Origin: SAR324 cluster bacterium
GTDB lineage: Bacteria; SAR324; NAC60-12
DNA: 64,000 nucleotides
NCBI GenBank assembly: GCA_015231885.1
Contig: JADGAT010000006.1
Location: 13,123-77,122, forward strand
Reading direction: 5' to 3'
Below the pieces are notes generated by a model that searched no databases, was not told where the DNA came from, and was given only the letters and a program-made list of their open reading frames with translations. The position numbers and the translations under genes are program-made. Position 1 is the stretch's first letter. Each line of letters starts with the position of its first letter. This document shows positions 17,486 to 27,130 of this stretch, piece after piece.

Positions 17486-19356
17486 TAATCACGTCCTGGC
17501 AGAATATCGGTTGCTATTCTTTCCTCGTAGACCTCAATTAAATAATCTCTATATTGTTCCAGCCTTTTTATACATTCGTTCCTTTTGTCTTCTAGACTCA
17601 TTGATTCCGGAAAAGGAAGCATTACCTGGTTGAAAGCATATTGTAAAGAGGCCTGGGGATTCTGGAGCAGGTACAATAAAAATTTTAACCCTTCTCCCTT
17701 TTTTTCTTTATAAATGAATAGCAGCAGGGCAATTAGGCGAGCAAAGTCAACATTACGATCAATTTGATGAAAAACATATTGCTCAATAGCTTGCATATAC
17801 TGCTTGCTATTGAATTTACGAGGCGAGCTTCCAAGTTCATTCATGTGTTCATAATACAAATGAATTAAAATGGAGGAACTCACATAGCTCCATGCTTTTT
17901 TAAATGACTGCAAAGGAAAAGAGGTCTGTTTATGAGAAAGTTTCAGGACATCGCTATAATCATGAGTAATCCCCAGCGTTGTTTTCAATTCGTGCAGGGT
18001 GGGTTCCCGAAATTTGAAATTGTAGGACAGCTGCTGTAATTTTTTATGCTCTTCTGATTCTAAAAACAGTTCTTCTTTTCTCTCCAGGCGAGCCACCAGC
18101 CAGTGTTTCAAATAAATCAATGCTTCAAATATTTTTTGGTAAATGGAGTTTTTATATTTTTTTTGTAATGATTTTGTTTCTTTTGACCACTCCTGTACAG
18201 GCAATGTTTTTGGCAGCAGTTTGATCAGGTACAAAGGAAATTTCTGTTCCTGCTGTTTCAATTGAGGGCCCACTTCCACATTGGGAATCAAAAAAATTTT
18301 TACTTTCCCTTCTCTTTTCAATTGCTTCATCTGAATGTAAACCTGCTCCAGTATTCCCACTAACTCTTCAGGATCAACTCGTTCTGCCAAACGAACAATG
18401 ATTTCTTCAATGAAGCCGATTTTAGCAAGAATTTCTTCTATTTTGTTGGTTGCGGCTTGGATGTACTGAACCTGAGATTTGCCTTCAAACAGATTATAAG
18501 CTTTCATTTCATGAGGAAGGATAAAATGTAATTGGGCATTCAACTGTTCGATTTGATTGATGTGACGGAGCAGAGCATTTTCTGGGTGAAGTCGAAACTC
18601 TTCTAAAAAATCTTGAAATATTTGATCAATCGTTGCTGTTGTTTCTGGTGCTAATGTTTGTTTTTCCCACTGCTGCATCCATTCTTTTGTGATTTCACGT
18701 TGGATCGAGGCTCTATGCTTTTTGTAGTTCATTTGGTATTGTTTGGCATAAGCCTTACAGCAATCTTGAAACATCGAAGAAGAAAAATCATTACTCCGGA
18801 TGGCCTCTAACTGGTCTGGAATGGAAACGGAAATGACGTCATCGTAATTGCGATTAGCACTTTGATAAAACGGAAGGGAGAGGATATACTCATTGAGGTA
18901 AATATCTCCCATGAATTTTGCAAACAGGGTGCGGGTGATATTGATGACTTCTTCATTCGTTTGAATTTGATTGGGGAGAATGATAGTTACCGTGTAAACT
19001 CGAGAAATGGGGTTGAATTGTAGCAGTGAGGCGGGTAAAGAGATACTGGCAGGAATTGGGCGATTGGTTTCCTGTTCATAAGAAGCTATATCCAAAAATC
19101 GAACCTGATGATTCTGATCACGCAGAAACAGGCCTTGTTTTGCAGAAAATTCTAAAATTGCAACAAAAAGCTTTTCTAAAATAGAAGAAACTTTTTGTGG
19201 AATTTTGCCTGCAAAATACAGCTGCCTTACAATATGATGTTCATCGAAATGAAAATTATTTTTGTGCTGATCATGTTCTTGGATTTGTTCTTCCAACAAA
19301 CTGCGGTTGAATTCTCCAAAACGATCTGCTAAAAAATCATCATCATTCCGACTCAT
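17482..19356 (-). CDS. large hypothetical protein (624 residues)
   Basis: A soluble, mainly helical protein rich in Gln, Lys, Leu and Ile with several amphipathic stretches, notably about 260-345 and 425-450. There is no signal peptide or membrane segment, and no enzyme motif I recognise. It begins with a charged N-terminus (M-S-R-N-D-D-D-F). It follows the 74-residue gene by 33 bases on the same strand, so they probably form a two-gene operon convergent with the STAS gene. Function unknown. It might be a signalling or scaffold partner of the STAS protein, but this rests on position only. Confidence 0.7.
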   Translation of the reverse strand: MSRNDDDFLADRFGEFNRSLLEEQIQEHDQHKNNFHFDEHHIVRQLYFAGKIPQKVSSILEKLFVAILEFSAKQGLFLRDQNHQVRFLDIASYEQETNRPIPASISLPASLLQFNPISRVYTVTIILPNQIQTNEEVINITRTLFAKFMGDIYLNEYILSLPFYQSANRNYDDVISVSIPDQLEAIRSNDFSSSMFQDCCKAYAKQYQMNYKKHRASIQREITKEWMQQWEKQTLAPETTATIDQIFQDFLEEFRLHPENALLRHINQIEQLNAQLHFILPHEMKAYNLFEGKSQVQYIQAATNKIEEILAKIGFIEEIIVRLAERVDPEELVGILEQVYIQMKQLKREGKVKIFLIPNVEVGPQLKQQEQKFPLYLIKLLPKTLPVQEWSKETKSLQKKYKNSIYQKIFEALIYLKHWLVARLERKEELFLESEEHKKLQQLSYNFKFREPTLHELKTTLGITHDYSDVLKLSHKQTSFPLQSFKKAWSYVSSSILIHLYYEHMNELGSSPRKFNSKQYMQAIEQYVFHQIDRNVDFARLIALLLFIYKEKKGEGLKFLLYLLQNPQASLQYAFNQVMLPFPESMSLEDKRNECIKRLEQYRDYLIEVYEERIATDILPGRDY

Positions 19357-19389
19357 GAGAAAGCGGGTCCTAACAAAATATTAAACGGG

Positions 19390-19614
19390 TCATCGTTTTC
19401 GAACCCCTGCCAATTCACTATTGTAATTCCGTAATGTTCTTGGCCCTTCTAAATCAGCTTTTAATCGAACTAGATCAAAAAAACCTTTGCTGTCTAAATC
19501 TGTATGGGGGTAACGTCGTTTTAAATAGCTCCATAGATTTAGAAAATTTTCTTCTTCTTCCAGTTCGTTTTTTTCAATTTGATGTTTATCAAGAATATTG
19601 TCCATAGTGTTCAT
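19390..19614 (-). CDS. small hypothetical protein (74 residues)
   Basis: A charged small protein with a Glu-rich central segment (N-E-L-E-E-E-E-N-F). An AAGGAGA ribosome site lies about 8 bases before the ATG, which strongly supports the start. There is no signal peptide and no known family. It is the first gene of the probable operon with the 624-residue protein, and the pair may work together. Confidence 0.65.
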   Translation of the reverse strand: MNTMDNILDKHQIEKNELEEEENFLNLWSYLKRRYPHTDLDSKGFFDLVRLKADLEGPRTLRNYNSELAGVRKR

Positions 19615-20049
19615 TGCTTTTTTCTCCTTAGCTGTTGAAGTATTAATGGAATCCTTTCACACACTTCTTTCAGCGAAACATCTACTCGTTTAGATGCCTT
19701 TTGGTAATGATGTTTTCTTACGTAGCAATAAGCAAGAATTTTGCCTTTCTGTATTTTTGTATAATTCTGAGATTTGTTTTTGTCCGGTCGCTTTGTTGAT
19801 GCGATACAAATTTCAGGTTGAGCTCCGTGTGTCTTGTGTACAGAACTTTTAAATTAAAATGAATAAGAGATTCAATAAATTGTCAAGTTTTCATTACAAA
19901 TTTCAAATACTTATGTGTATTTTTTTATATAGAGACCAAATTGTAAAGATAAGATGCCTTTTACAGACCATATAATTGGTGTAATTTTTCAATAAATTTG
20001 TCACACTATTAAGGATTGTTAAATATTTAGTTGCATACAGGAGTAAAAT
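19615..20049. other. 435-bp AT-rich divergent intergenic region
   Basis: This stretch separates the minus-strand 74-residue gene from era on the plus strand. It is very AT-rich, especially 19850-20030, and should carry promoters for both directions. I found no gene, tRNA, mobile element or clear operator in it. An AGGAG at about 20039-20043 serves the era start. Confidence 0.5.
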
Positions 20050-20946
20050 TTGCAAGAACAACACTGTGGTTTTATTGGGTTGATTGGAAGACCTAATGTT
20101 GGAAAATCAACATTACTTAACCAAATAATAGGGCAGAAAATTTCGATTACCGCCCATCGTCCCCAAACAACTCGTAATCGAATTTTAGGAATCAGGACGA
20201 TCGATGACTGTCAGATGATTTTTATTGACACTCCTGGAATGCATTCATCGGATAAGCTTCTTAATCAGCGGATTGTTAATTATGCGCTACAAACTTTACA
20301 AGAAGCTGACTTGAATTTATTGTTAGTTGAACCGATTTCGCACAATAAGAATAGACTACACAAAGAAGATGTCGAAATCATAAAACAACTTGGCAATAAG
20401 GTAGCTCAAACCGTTGTGGCAATCAATAAAATTGATAGTGTTGGTCCAGAGGCTGTACTTCGCACAATTGCCATTTTCGATAAGCTTGAAACATTTGCAG
20501 CGGTTGTTCCTATTTCGGCGTTGAAAACGACAAATGTGGAACACCTGCTTGAAACATTACAAGGATATCTCCCGGCAGGCACATTTTACTTTGAAAATGA
20601 TCAAATAACAGACGCTTCAGAACGTTTTTTGGTGAGTGAGTTTGTTCGTGAAGAATTATTTCGTGTTTTGCAGCAAGAATTGCCCTATGCCATTGCTGTC
20701 GAGGTTGACTCGTTTGAGGAGACCCCGAACCTCGTTAAGATTCACTGCAAAATTCATGTGGAACGTGATTCTCAAAAGGGAATTGTTATTGGAAAAAATG
20801 GTAAAGTCCTGAAACAGATTGGAAGTGCAGCTCGTCACAAGATTGAATATCTGTTAGGCCGCAAGGTATTTTTATCACTACATGTCAATGTTTTAAAGAA
20901 ATGGAGTTCCAATCCACGTCATTTGGATAATTTGGGACTGAGTTAA
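20050..20946 (+). CDS. era: GTPase Era
   Basis: 298 residues, normal for Era. It has an N-terminal GTPase domain with G1 G-R-P-N-V-G-K-S-T, G2 region P-Q-T-T-R-N-R, G3 D-T-P-G-M-H, and G4 N-K-I-D near residue 125. The C-terminal KH RNA-binding domain contains G-I-V-I-G-K-N-G-K-V-L-K-Q-I-G. Era binds 16S rRNA and assists 30S assembly at the membrane. The start is TTG, placed by an AGGAG site 7-8 bases upstream and by the conserved G-F-I-G-L-I-G-R-P that follows. The next gene begins 30 bases later. Confidence 0.97.
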   Translation: MQEQHCGFIGLIGRPNVGKSTLLNQIIGQKISITAHRPQTTRNRILGIRTIDDCQMIFIDTPGMHSSDKLLNQRIVNYALQTLQEADLNLLLVEPISHNKNRLHKEDVEIIKQLGNKVAQTVVAINKIDSVGPEAVLRTIAIFDKLETFAAVVPISALKTTNVEHLLETLQGYLPAGTFYFENDQITDASERFLVSEFVREELFRVLQQELPYAIAVEVDSFEETPNLVKIHCKIHVERDSQKGIVIGKNGKVLKQIGSAARHKIEYLLGRKVFLSLHVNVLKKWSSNPRHLDNLGLS

Positions 20947-20976
20947 TCAAATACTGGGGAGGGTAAAGATTTCCCA

Positions 20977-22485
20977 ATGAAGTTAAAAATAGCTCTTTTA
21001 ATCAGTGGGTATTGTGTGGTCATCACTTCCTCTTTGCTCATTTCCTGGGAACACGGGATTGGCGCCACTGCATTAATTGGAGTTCTACATAGTATCATTG
21101 CTACGCTCAAAAAAAATGGAAACGTGATATTGCTTGATGAATCGTTCACCAAGAGTTCTTCCAAAAAAAAATCATCTGCCACCAAATCTTTTACTAAACC
21201 GTCCACTTCAAAAAAGGAAGCAGCTTCTGAACTTGCGGGGGTTAACAGCAATGTGTTCGCAAAATTTCAAAGCAGCCTTCAAGGACATCAAAAGCCGGAA
21301 AATTCTGAACAAAAGACAAAACCCGTACTGCCTAAAAAGAAACAAGCTCCTGTGACACCTGATGGTAATAAAGTACAACTCCCTCTTCCATCGGGATTGC
21401 CCATTTCCCAAAAAAATGTATCACCTGCTTCTTCTGCACCGAGTGTGAATAAACAGAACCCTTATGAAAAAGCAAAAGCAGATCCTGCGTTGTCTTTCTC
21501 CGATACCCTTGGTATGGAGCGGGAAGATCGAGTGAAGCTGAGTAAACGTGCAAAACAAACACAAGAAGATCTCAAACCTGATAAAAAATCCGAAACTCCT
21601 GCCCCTTCGCAAACGAAACCATCTGCAGAAAATAATGCTCCTCCCCAACGTGTCTCCCCTGTTTCTGAGAAAAAATTGGAAGACCAGGAAAAAAAGACAG
21701 CCGACCAATTGAATAAAATTTTAGAAAATATAGATGATGACTTGTTTGCCGATGTTCAAATTGTTTTACCCAGTGAAGGATATGGGGAGAAGGAAGACTC
21801 TCATACAGTGGTTACTACGGATTTGTTTGATGAAGGCTTGGGAGCGGTACTGCAAGAATACCATTCTCCTGAAGAAAAATCAGCAGAAGCAGAAGCATTG
21901 TTGAAAATGGCAAAATCATCTTTCAAATCAGGACATACCTTGGATGCTAAAGCAAGCCTCGATAACTACTTCTTGATCCAGCATGAGATAAAGCAAAGTG
22001 CTGATTGGGAAATTCAGTATTTGTATGCACAAGTGTGCTTGAAGCTAGGAGAGGTCGCGACAGCAAATGAGTACTTTTCAGAAATTACTAAACAAGGCCT
22101 GGCACCCACGCACCCTGACTATTGTAAGATTCTGGAATCGATGGCTGAGAGCTTAGAAGCGCACCAAATGCATGAGGAGGTGCTTCCATTGCTTTATGAC
22201 TTGCTGAATTATTACCGACAGCAACTGGATCGTGCCCAGATGGATGTCATCTATGATCGTATTGAGCAAACACTGGAAGAATTAGGAGATGATGAACGAT
22301 TGATACGAACTTTTAAAAATCATTTAGAGATCAAACGCATCTTAAAAGATCAATACGGAGAAAGTCGTTTGCTTGATTTGATAGGAAATCGGTATTATAA
22401 AATGGGAGAAAAAGAGCTTTCTCGAAAATACTATGAAGACAATCTCCATTTGAAAGCTTTAATTGAAAAGGTCGAGTCTCCGTAA
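20977..22485 (+). CDS. membrane-anchored protein with low-complexity linker and TPR-like C-terminus
   Basis: 502 residues. Two hydrophobic segments occupy about 4-18 and 25-43. A long Lys/Ser/Pro-rich linker (about 55-250) contains repeated T-K-P-S, P-V-S and K-K-K stretches. The C-terminal part (about 300-500) is helical, with alternating pairs such as A-E-A-L-L-K-M-A-K-S-S-F-K-S-G-H, consistent with TPR repeats. I infer a membrane-tethered scaffold, possibly with the TPR part in the cytoplasm. It probably shares the era transcript. No named family is recognised. Confidence 0.7.
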   Translation: MKLKIALLISGYCVVITSSLLISWEHGIGATALIGVLHSIIATLKKNGNVILLDESFTKSSSKKKSSATKSFTKPSTSKKEAASELAGVNSNVFAKFQSSLQGHQKPENSEQKTKPVLPKKKQAPVTPDGNKVQLPLPSGLPISQKNVSPASSAPSVNKQNPYEKAKADPALSFSDTLGMEREDRVKLSKRAKQTQEDLKPDKKSETPAPSQTKPSAENNAPPQRVSPVSEKKLEDQEKKTADQLNKILENIDDDLFADVQIVLPSEGYGEKEDSHTVVTTDLFDEGLGAVLQEYHSPEEKSAEAEALLKMAKSSFKSGHTLDAKASLDNYFLIQHEIKQSADWEIQYLYAQVCLKLGEVATANEYFSEITKQGLAPTHPDYCKILESMAESLEAHQMHEEVLPLLYDLLNYYRQQLDRAQMDVIYDRIEQTLEELGDDERLIRTFKNHLEIKRILKDQYGESRLLDLIGNRYYKMGEKELSRKYYEDNLHLKALIEKVESP

Positions 22486-22488
22486 CGA

Positions 22489-22917
22489 TCAAAATACGCA
22501 ACCTGTTGCAGGTGGACGTCTTAAGGCCATGCCATAATTGGTAGCACTAAACTGTAACTCTGCTAACAATCGGCAACTGCGAACGCGACGCTCGCGTATC
22601 ACATAAAATTCCCCGATCCTAGGAGATGTGTCTGACTGCAGATGCGCAAATTGATCAATGGCATTAAAAATATGATCTTCGGCTAAGAATAAGTAACGGG
22701 GTTGATGATCCCGCTGCCAGCTTTTGTAATAGGTTAGTGCCCAGCCTACGTGCCGATCTCCCTGGTTGAGACGTGATAAAAGCGAAGGAATGAACATCTC
22801 TGCAGAAGCACTTGACGTATGAACCCTCAATGATGAATCCGAACACCCTATCAGCACGATTCCTATAATCAGACAACCACCCAAATGGATTGCTGCTGTC
22901 CATAACTTTGATAACAT
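22489..22917 (-). CDS. hypothetical lipoprotein
   Basis: 142 residues. The hydrophobic segment at about 10-24 ends in a lipobox V-L-I-G-C, so export as a lipoprotein is likely. The mature part is helix-rich, contains two further cysteines, and ends P-P-A-T-G-C-V-F. No family is recognised. It is convergent with the TPR protein gene, whose stop is 3 bases away, and divergent from the 58-residue lipoprotein gene at 22984. Confidence 0.6.
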   Translation of the reverse strand: MLSKLWTAAIHLGGCLIIGIVLIGCSDSSLRVHTSSASAEMFIPSLLSRLNQGDRHVGWALTYYKSWQRDHQPRYLFLAEDHIFNAIDQFAHLQSDTSPRIGEFYVIRERRVRSCRLLAELQFSATNYGMALRRPPATGCVF

Positions 22918-22983
22918 GGAAGCCTCTTGATAATATATTGAACCAAAACAAATAAAATAACTCTCATTTCTCTATATCGGTAC

Positions 22984-23160
22984 ATGACCAAAAAACTTGA
23001 ATACAATATGGGCCATTCCAATTATAAACGCTGTCTCGTTGTGGGGATTTTAAGCACCTTGATCTGCCTTTCCGTTGCCTGTCGCAGCGGATCTGGTCCT
23101 TTCTATGAATGGTGCAATAAACATAATTTTACACCTCGCCTTTGCCAAAAGTATTTTTAA
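22984..23160 (+). CDS. small lipoprotein (58 residues)
   Basis: An open frame of 58 codons with a positively charged N-terminus, the hydrophobic run V-V-G-I-L-S-T-L-I-C-L-S-V-A and then C, giving lipobox L-S-V-A-C at Cys33. The mature peptide is only about 26 residues (begins C-R-S-G-S-G-P-F-Y-E-W-C) and holds two further cysteines that could form a disulfide. An internal ATG at 23008 would give a shorter, more usual signal peptide. The ribosome site is weak for both. Its TAA ends 3 bases before the first CIRCE operator. Function unknown. Confidence 0.55.
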   Translation: MTKKLEYNMGHSNYKRCLVVGILSTLICLSVACRSGSGPFYEWCNKHNFTPRLCQKYF

Positions 23161-23163
23161 AAA

Positions 23164-23190
23164 TTAGCACTCACTGACAAATAGTGCTAC
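23164..23190 (+). promoter_or_regulatory. CIRCE operator 1 (HrcA site)
   Basis: TTAGCACTC, nine bases, then TAGTGCTAC. The left arm is a perfect CIRCE half; the right arm differs from GAGTGCTAA at both ends. CIRCE is the binding site of the heat-shock repressor HrcA. It lies about 120 bases upstream of groES. Confidence 0.75.
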
Positions 23191-23234
23191 TTTTCCCTTG
23201 ATTTCTCATCTCAACCTGCTATCCTTTTGTTTAT

Positions 23235-23261
23235 TTAGCACTCACTTCTATAGAATGCTAT
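23235..23261 (+). promoter_or_regulatory. CIRCE operator 2 (HrcA site)
   Basis: TTAGCACTC, nine bases, then GAATGCTAT. The left arm is perfect; the right arm has two changes from GAGTGCTAA. It is 50 bases before groES, in the position expected for repression by HrcA. Together with operator 1 it makes a tandem arrangement 71 bases apart. No hrcA gene is in the window. Confidence 0.8.
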
Positions 23262-23310
23262 TATATCGAAACGAAATAATGTTAATCTTTAATAGAATAA
23301 GAGGAGTATC

Positions 23311-23595
23311 ATGATTCGTCCATTACAAGATCGAATTATCGTCAAGCGCATTGACGCCGATGAAAAAACATCGGGTGGAATTATTATTCCAGACACTGCA
23401 AAAGAGAAGCCCCAAGAGGGAGAAATCATTGCTGTGGGCAAGGGGAAAAAACTGGAGAGTGGTGAAGTACAGTCCATGGAGTTGAAAAAAGGGGACCGGG
23501 TTCTTTTTAGTAAGTATGGTGGTACCGACATTAAAATTGATGGAGAAGAGTATCTCATTATGAGAGAAGACGACATTCTTGGTGTTATTGAATAG
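23311..23595 (+). CDS. groES: co-chaperonin GroES
   Basis: 94 residues. Characteristic features are the opening [13 protein letters not shown], the mobile loop [11 protein letters not shown] near 17-28, and the closing D-D-I-L-G-V-I-E. It caps the GroEL cavity during protein folding in the cytoplasm. An AGAGGAG site precedes the ATG. The groEL gene follows after 79 bases, and two CIRCE operators lie upstream, so heat-shock control by HrcA is likely. Confidence 0.98.
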   Translation: MIRPLQDRIIVKRIDADEKTSGGIIIPDTAKEKPQEGEIIAVGKGKKLESGEVQSMELKKGDRVLFSKYGGTDIKIDGEEYLIMREDDILGVIE

Positions 23596-23662
23596 TTTTA
23601 CGGTGAATTTACCAAGCGTTTTAACGTATTCAATCTTTCAATAAATTATTTTTTAAACATAA

Positions 23663-25327
<1,665 letters not shown>

Positions 25328-25353
25328 TCACTGCTCGTTTGCCATAAAATCCA

Positions 25354-25375
25354 GGGCTGGCAATCATGTCAGCCC
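25354..25375 (+). terminator. candidate groESL terminator hairpin
   Basis: GGGCTGGCA pairs with TGTCAGCCC (one G-U pair) around a four-base loop, a 9-bp stem. It lies between the groEL stop and the convergent dksA-like gene. The following sequence has only interrupted T runs (CTTCCTTTT), so it may be a weak or bidirectional terminator. Confidence 0.5.
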
Positions 25376-25389
25376 ACACTATCTTCCTT

Positions 25390-25743
25390 TTAATCTTTCT
25401 CAGCAGCTTCTAATTCCGCCTTACAGTTGATGCAAAAAGTAGTCACAGGTCGGATATCCAAGCGTTTACGTCCAATCTCTTCCTCGCAATTTTCGCATAA
25501 GCCGAAAGTCTCATTGTCAATCCTGTCTAATGCTTCTTGAACTTTTGTCAGCAATTTACGTTCACGGTCTCTAATTCTCAGTACGGTATTGCGATCGGTT
25601 TCTAAAGAAGCGCGGTCATTAGGATCAGGAAAAAGAGTACTCTCACTTTGCATTTCATGCAGTGTTACAGAACTTTCTGTTAACAATCCATTTTTCATAT
25701 CGATTAATTTCTCTTTAAAATATTCTAAATCAACTGGATCCAT
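25390..25743 (-). CDS. DksA/TraR-family zinc-finger protein
   Basis: 117 residues, shorter than E. coli DksA (151) but usual for delta-type DksA/TraR proteins. It has an N-terminal coiled coil (about 5-75) and a C-terminal zinc finger C-E-N-C with C-I-N-C separated by 17 residues. The family binds the secondary channel of RNA polymerase and tunes transcription, often with ppGpp. The coiled-coil tip contains D-P-N-D-R-A-S, similar to the D-x-x-D-x-A tip needed for DksA action. It stands alone, convergent with groEL. Confidence 0.85.
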   Translation of the reverse strand: MDPVDLEYFKEKLIDMKNGLLTESSVTLHEMQSESTLFPDPNDRASLETDRNTVLRIRDRERKLLTKVQEALDRIDNETFGLCENCEEEIGRKRLDIRPVTTFCINCKAELEAAEKD

Positions 25744-25855
25744 AGATACCTCACTACTTATTATATTACTATGATCTTATCATTCCATGATAATGTCCCA
25801 CTTAAAACAAATAATATAACACATTTTGGCAAAATGTACTATAATTTCGTCATAG

Positions 25856-26602
25856 TTAAAAAGGTCCTTCAACTCGTCCATTAATAAACTGCTGCAGAAT
25901 GGGATTGGGAAGTTTCTGTAATTCTTCCGGGCTGCCCTCAGCAATAATTTTACCTCGGTAGAGCATGGCCAACTTGTCTCCAATACGATTGGAATTAGGA
26001 ATGTGGTGCGAGATCGAAAGGCAGGTCATGTTGAATTCATCCCGCATCTCTATCATCAGGTTTCCAATTGCTGTGGTGGTAATGGGATCTAGCCCGGATT
26101 CAGGCTCATCAAAAATCATGATTTTTGGATTCAGCATAACGGCTCGTGCGACCCCTACTCGTTTTTTCATTCCTCCTGATAATTCTGAGGGCATTTTGTC
26201 TTCAATATCATATAACCCTAGGCGGTTCAGAATATTAACAACACGTTCAGAAATCTCTGTTTCAGAAAGATGCTTGTGATGTTCTCGTAAAGCAAATGCG
26301 ACATTTTCATAGACGCTCATGGAATCGAACAAGGCTGAATACTGGAAAGACATTCCTATCATTTTCAGCATGTCTCTCCGTTCCTTTTTACTGAGTGTGA
26401 GGGGATTGATGCCGTCAATGATGATTTCTCCTGCATCTGGTTTGATGAAACCTAAAATCAGTTTGATGATTGTCGATTTTCCATGTCCGGAACCTCCCAT
26501 GATTACAGTGACTTTGTTGCGGGGAATCTCGAGATTCAAATCATCAATTACTATTTTTGTTCCAAAGGATTTAGTGACATTTTTCAGTTGAATCATTGTC
26601 AT
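25856..26602 (-). CDS. ABC transporter ATP-binding protein, MlaF-like
   Basis: 248 residues. Walker A is G-G-S-G-H-G-K-S-T, the Q-loop S-F-Q-Y-S-A-L-F-D-S-M-S-V-Y-E-N-V is typical of MlaF, the signature is L-S-G-G-M-K-K-R-V-G-V-A-R-A, and Walker B is I-M-I-F-D-E-P-E-S-G-L-D-P. MlaF-type ATPases drive phospholipid movement between membranes with MlaE permease and MlaD MCE protein. Neither partner is adjacent in the window, which is odd. The gene starts 3 bases after the lptE-like gene ends and is the last of a three-gene run. Confidence 0.85.
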   Translation of the reverse strand: MTMIQLKNVTKSFGTKIVIDDLNLEIPRNKVTVIMGGSGHGKSTIIKLILGFIKPDAGEIIIDGINPLTLSKKERRDMLKMIGMSFQYSALFDSMSVYENVAFALREHHKHLSETEISERVVNILNRLGLYDIEDKMPSELSGGMKKRVGVARAVMLNPKIMIFDEPESGLDPITTTAIGNLMIEMRDEFNMTCLSISHHIPNSNRIGDKLAMLYRGKIIAEGSPEELQKLPNPILQQFINGRVEGPF

Positions 26603-26605
26603 GGA

Positions 26606-27130
26606 TCAAAACCGGAAAAAAATACGCTCATAAACACGTTTGGCAAAAGCGGATGTGACTTCATCTAACCCTCTTCCAATAGTAGATCCTGTCAGCCCTG
26701 TGCTGGCTTCGCCCTTTTCATAAAGCAAAACGCCTTTTGCATCCAATGCTCCTTCTCTCCACAGCAGTTTCTTTTGGTTTTTGTTTTGTAATATGACATT
26801 TCCCTCCAAAACCAGTTGTAATTCCACAGTAAAGCCATCTGCGGATACGGAGGTTTGTTTGGTATTAAGCGCTCTCAACTGGATATCCAAAACCAATTCA
26901 GCATTTTGTACATTGCTAAGATTCACCGAAGAATTATTCCGTAATAATTGCCGGAGGTTTCTCATCAGCCGGGTTTCCAGTCCTGTTTGGAATGTTCTGT
27001 TTTGGATAGGCAGAATCGCTAACGAATGGGCACCTGCTGGTAATTTGGGATTGGTTCCTTCCAGCTGATAGCCGCAACCGGTGAGAGAGCTGATCCATAT
27101 AAAATAAACGGAAATTAGTAGAAATCTCAT
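26606..27130 (-). CDS. lptE: LptE-like LPS-assembly lipoprotein
   Basis: 174 residues. The signal peptide ends S-S-L-T-G-C-G-Y-Q-L, with the lipobox cysteine at 19 followed by the G-Y-x-L typical of LptE. A-I-L-P-I-Q-N-R-T near 40 and the C-terminal helical part fit the family. LptE plugs the LptD barrel that inserts lipopolysaccharide in the outer membrane. Its start overlaps the FIST gene stop by 4 bases and the MlaF-like gene follows at once, suggesting an envelope-related operon. No lptD is in the window. Confidence 0.8.
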   Translation of the reverse strand: MRFLLISVYFIWISSLTGCGYQLEGTNPKLPAGAHSLAILPIQNRTFQTGLETRLMRNLRQLLRNNSSVNLSNVQNAELVLDIQLRALNTKQTSVSADGFTVELQLVLEGNVILQNKNQKKLLWREGALDAKGVLLYEKGEASTGLTGSTIGRGLDEVTSAFAKRVYERIFFRF

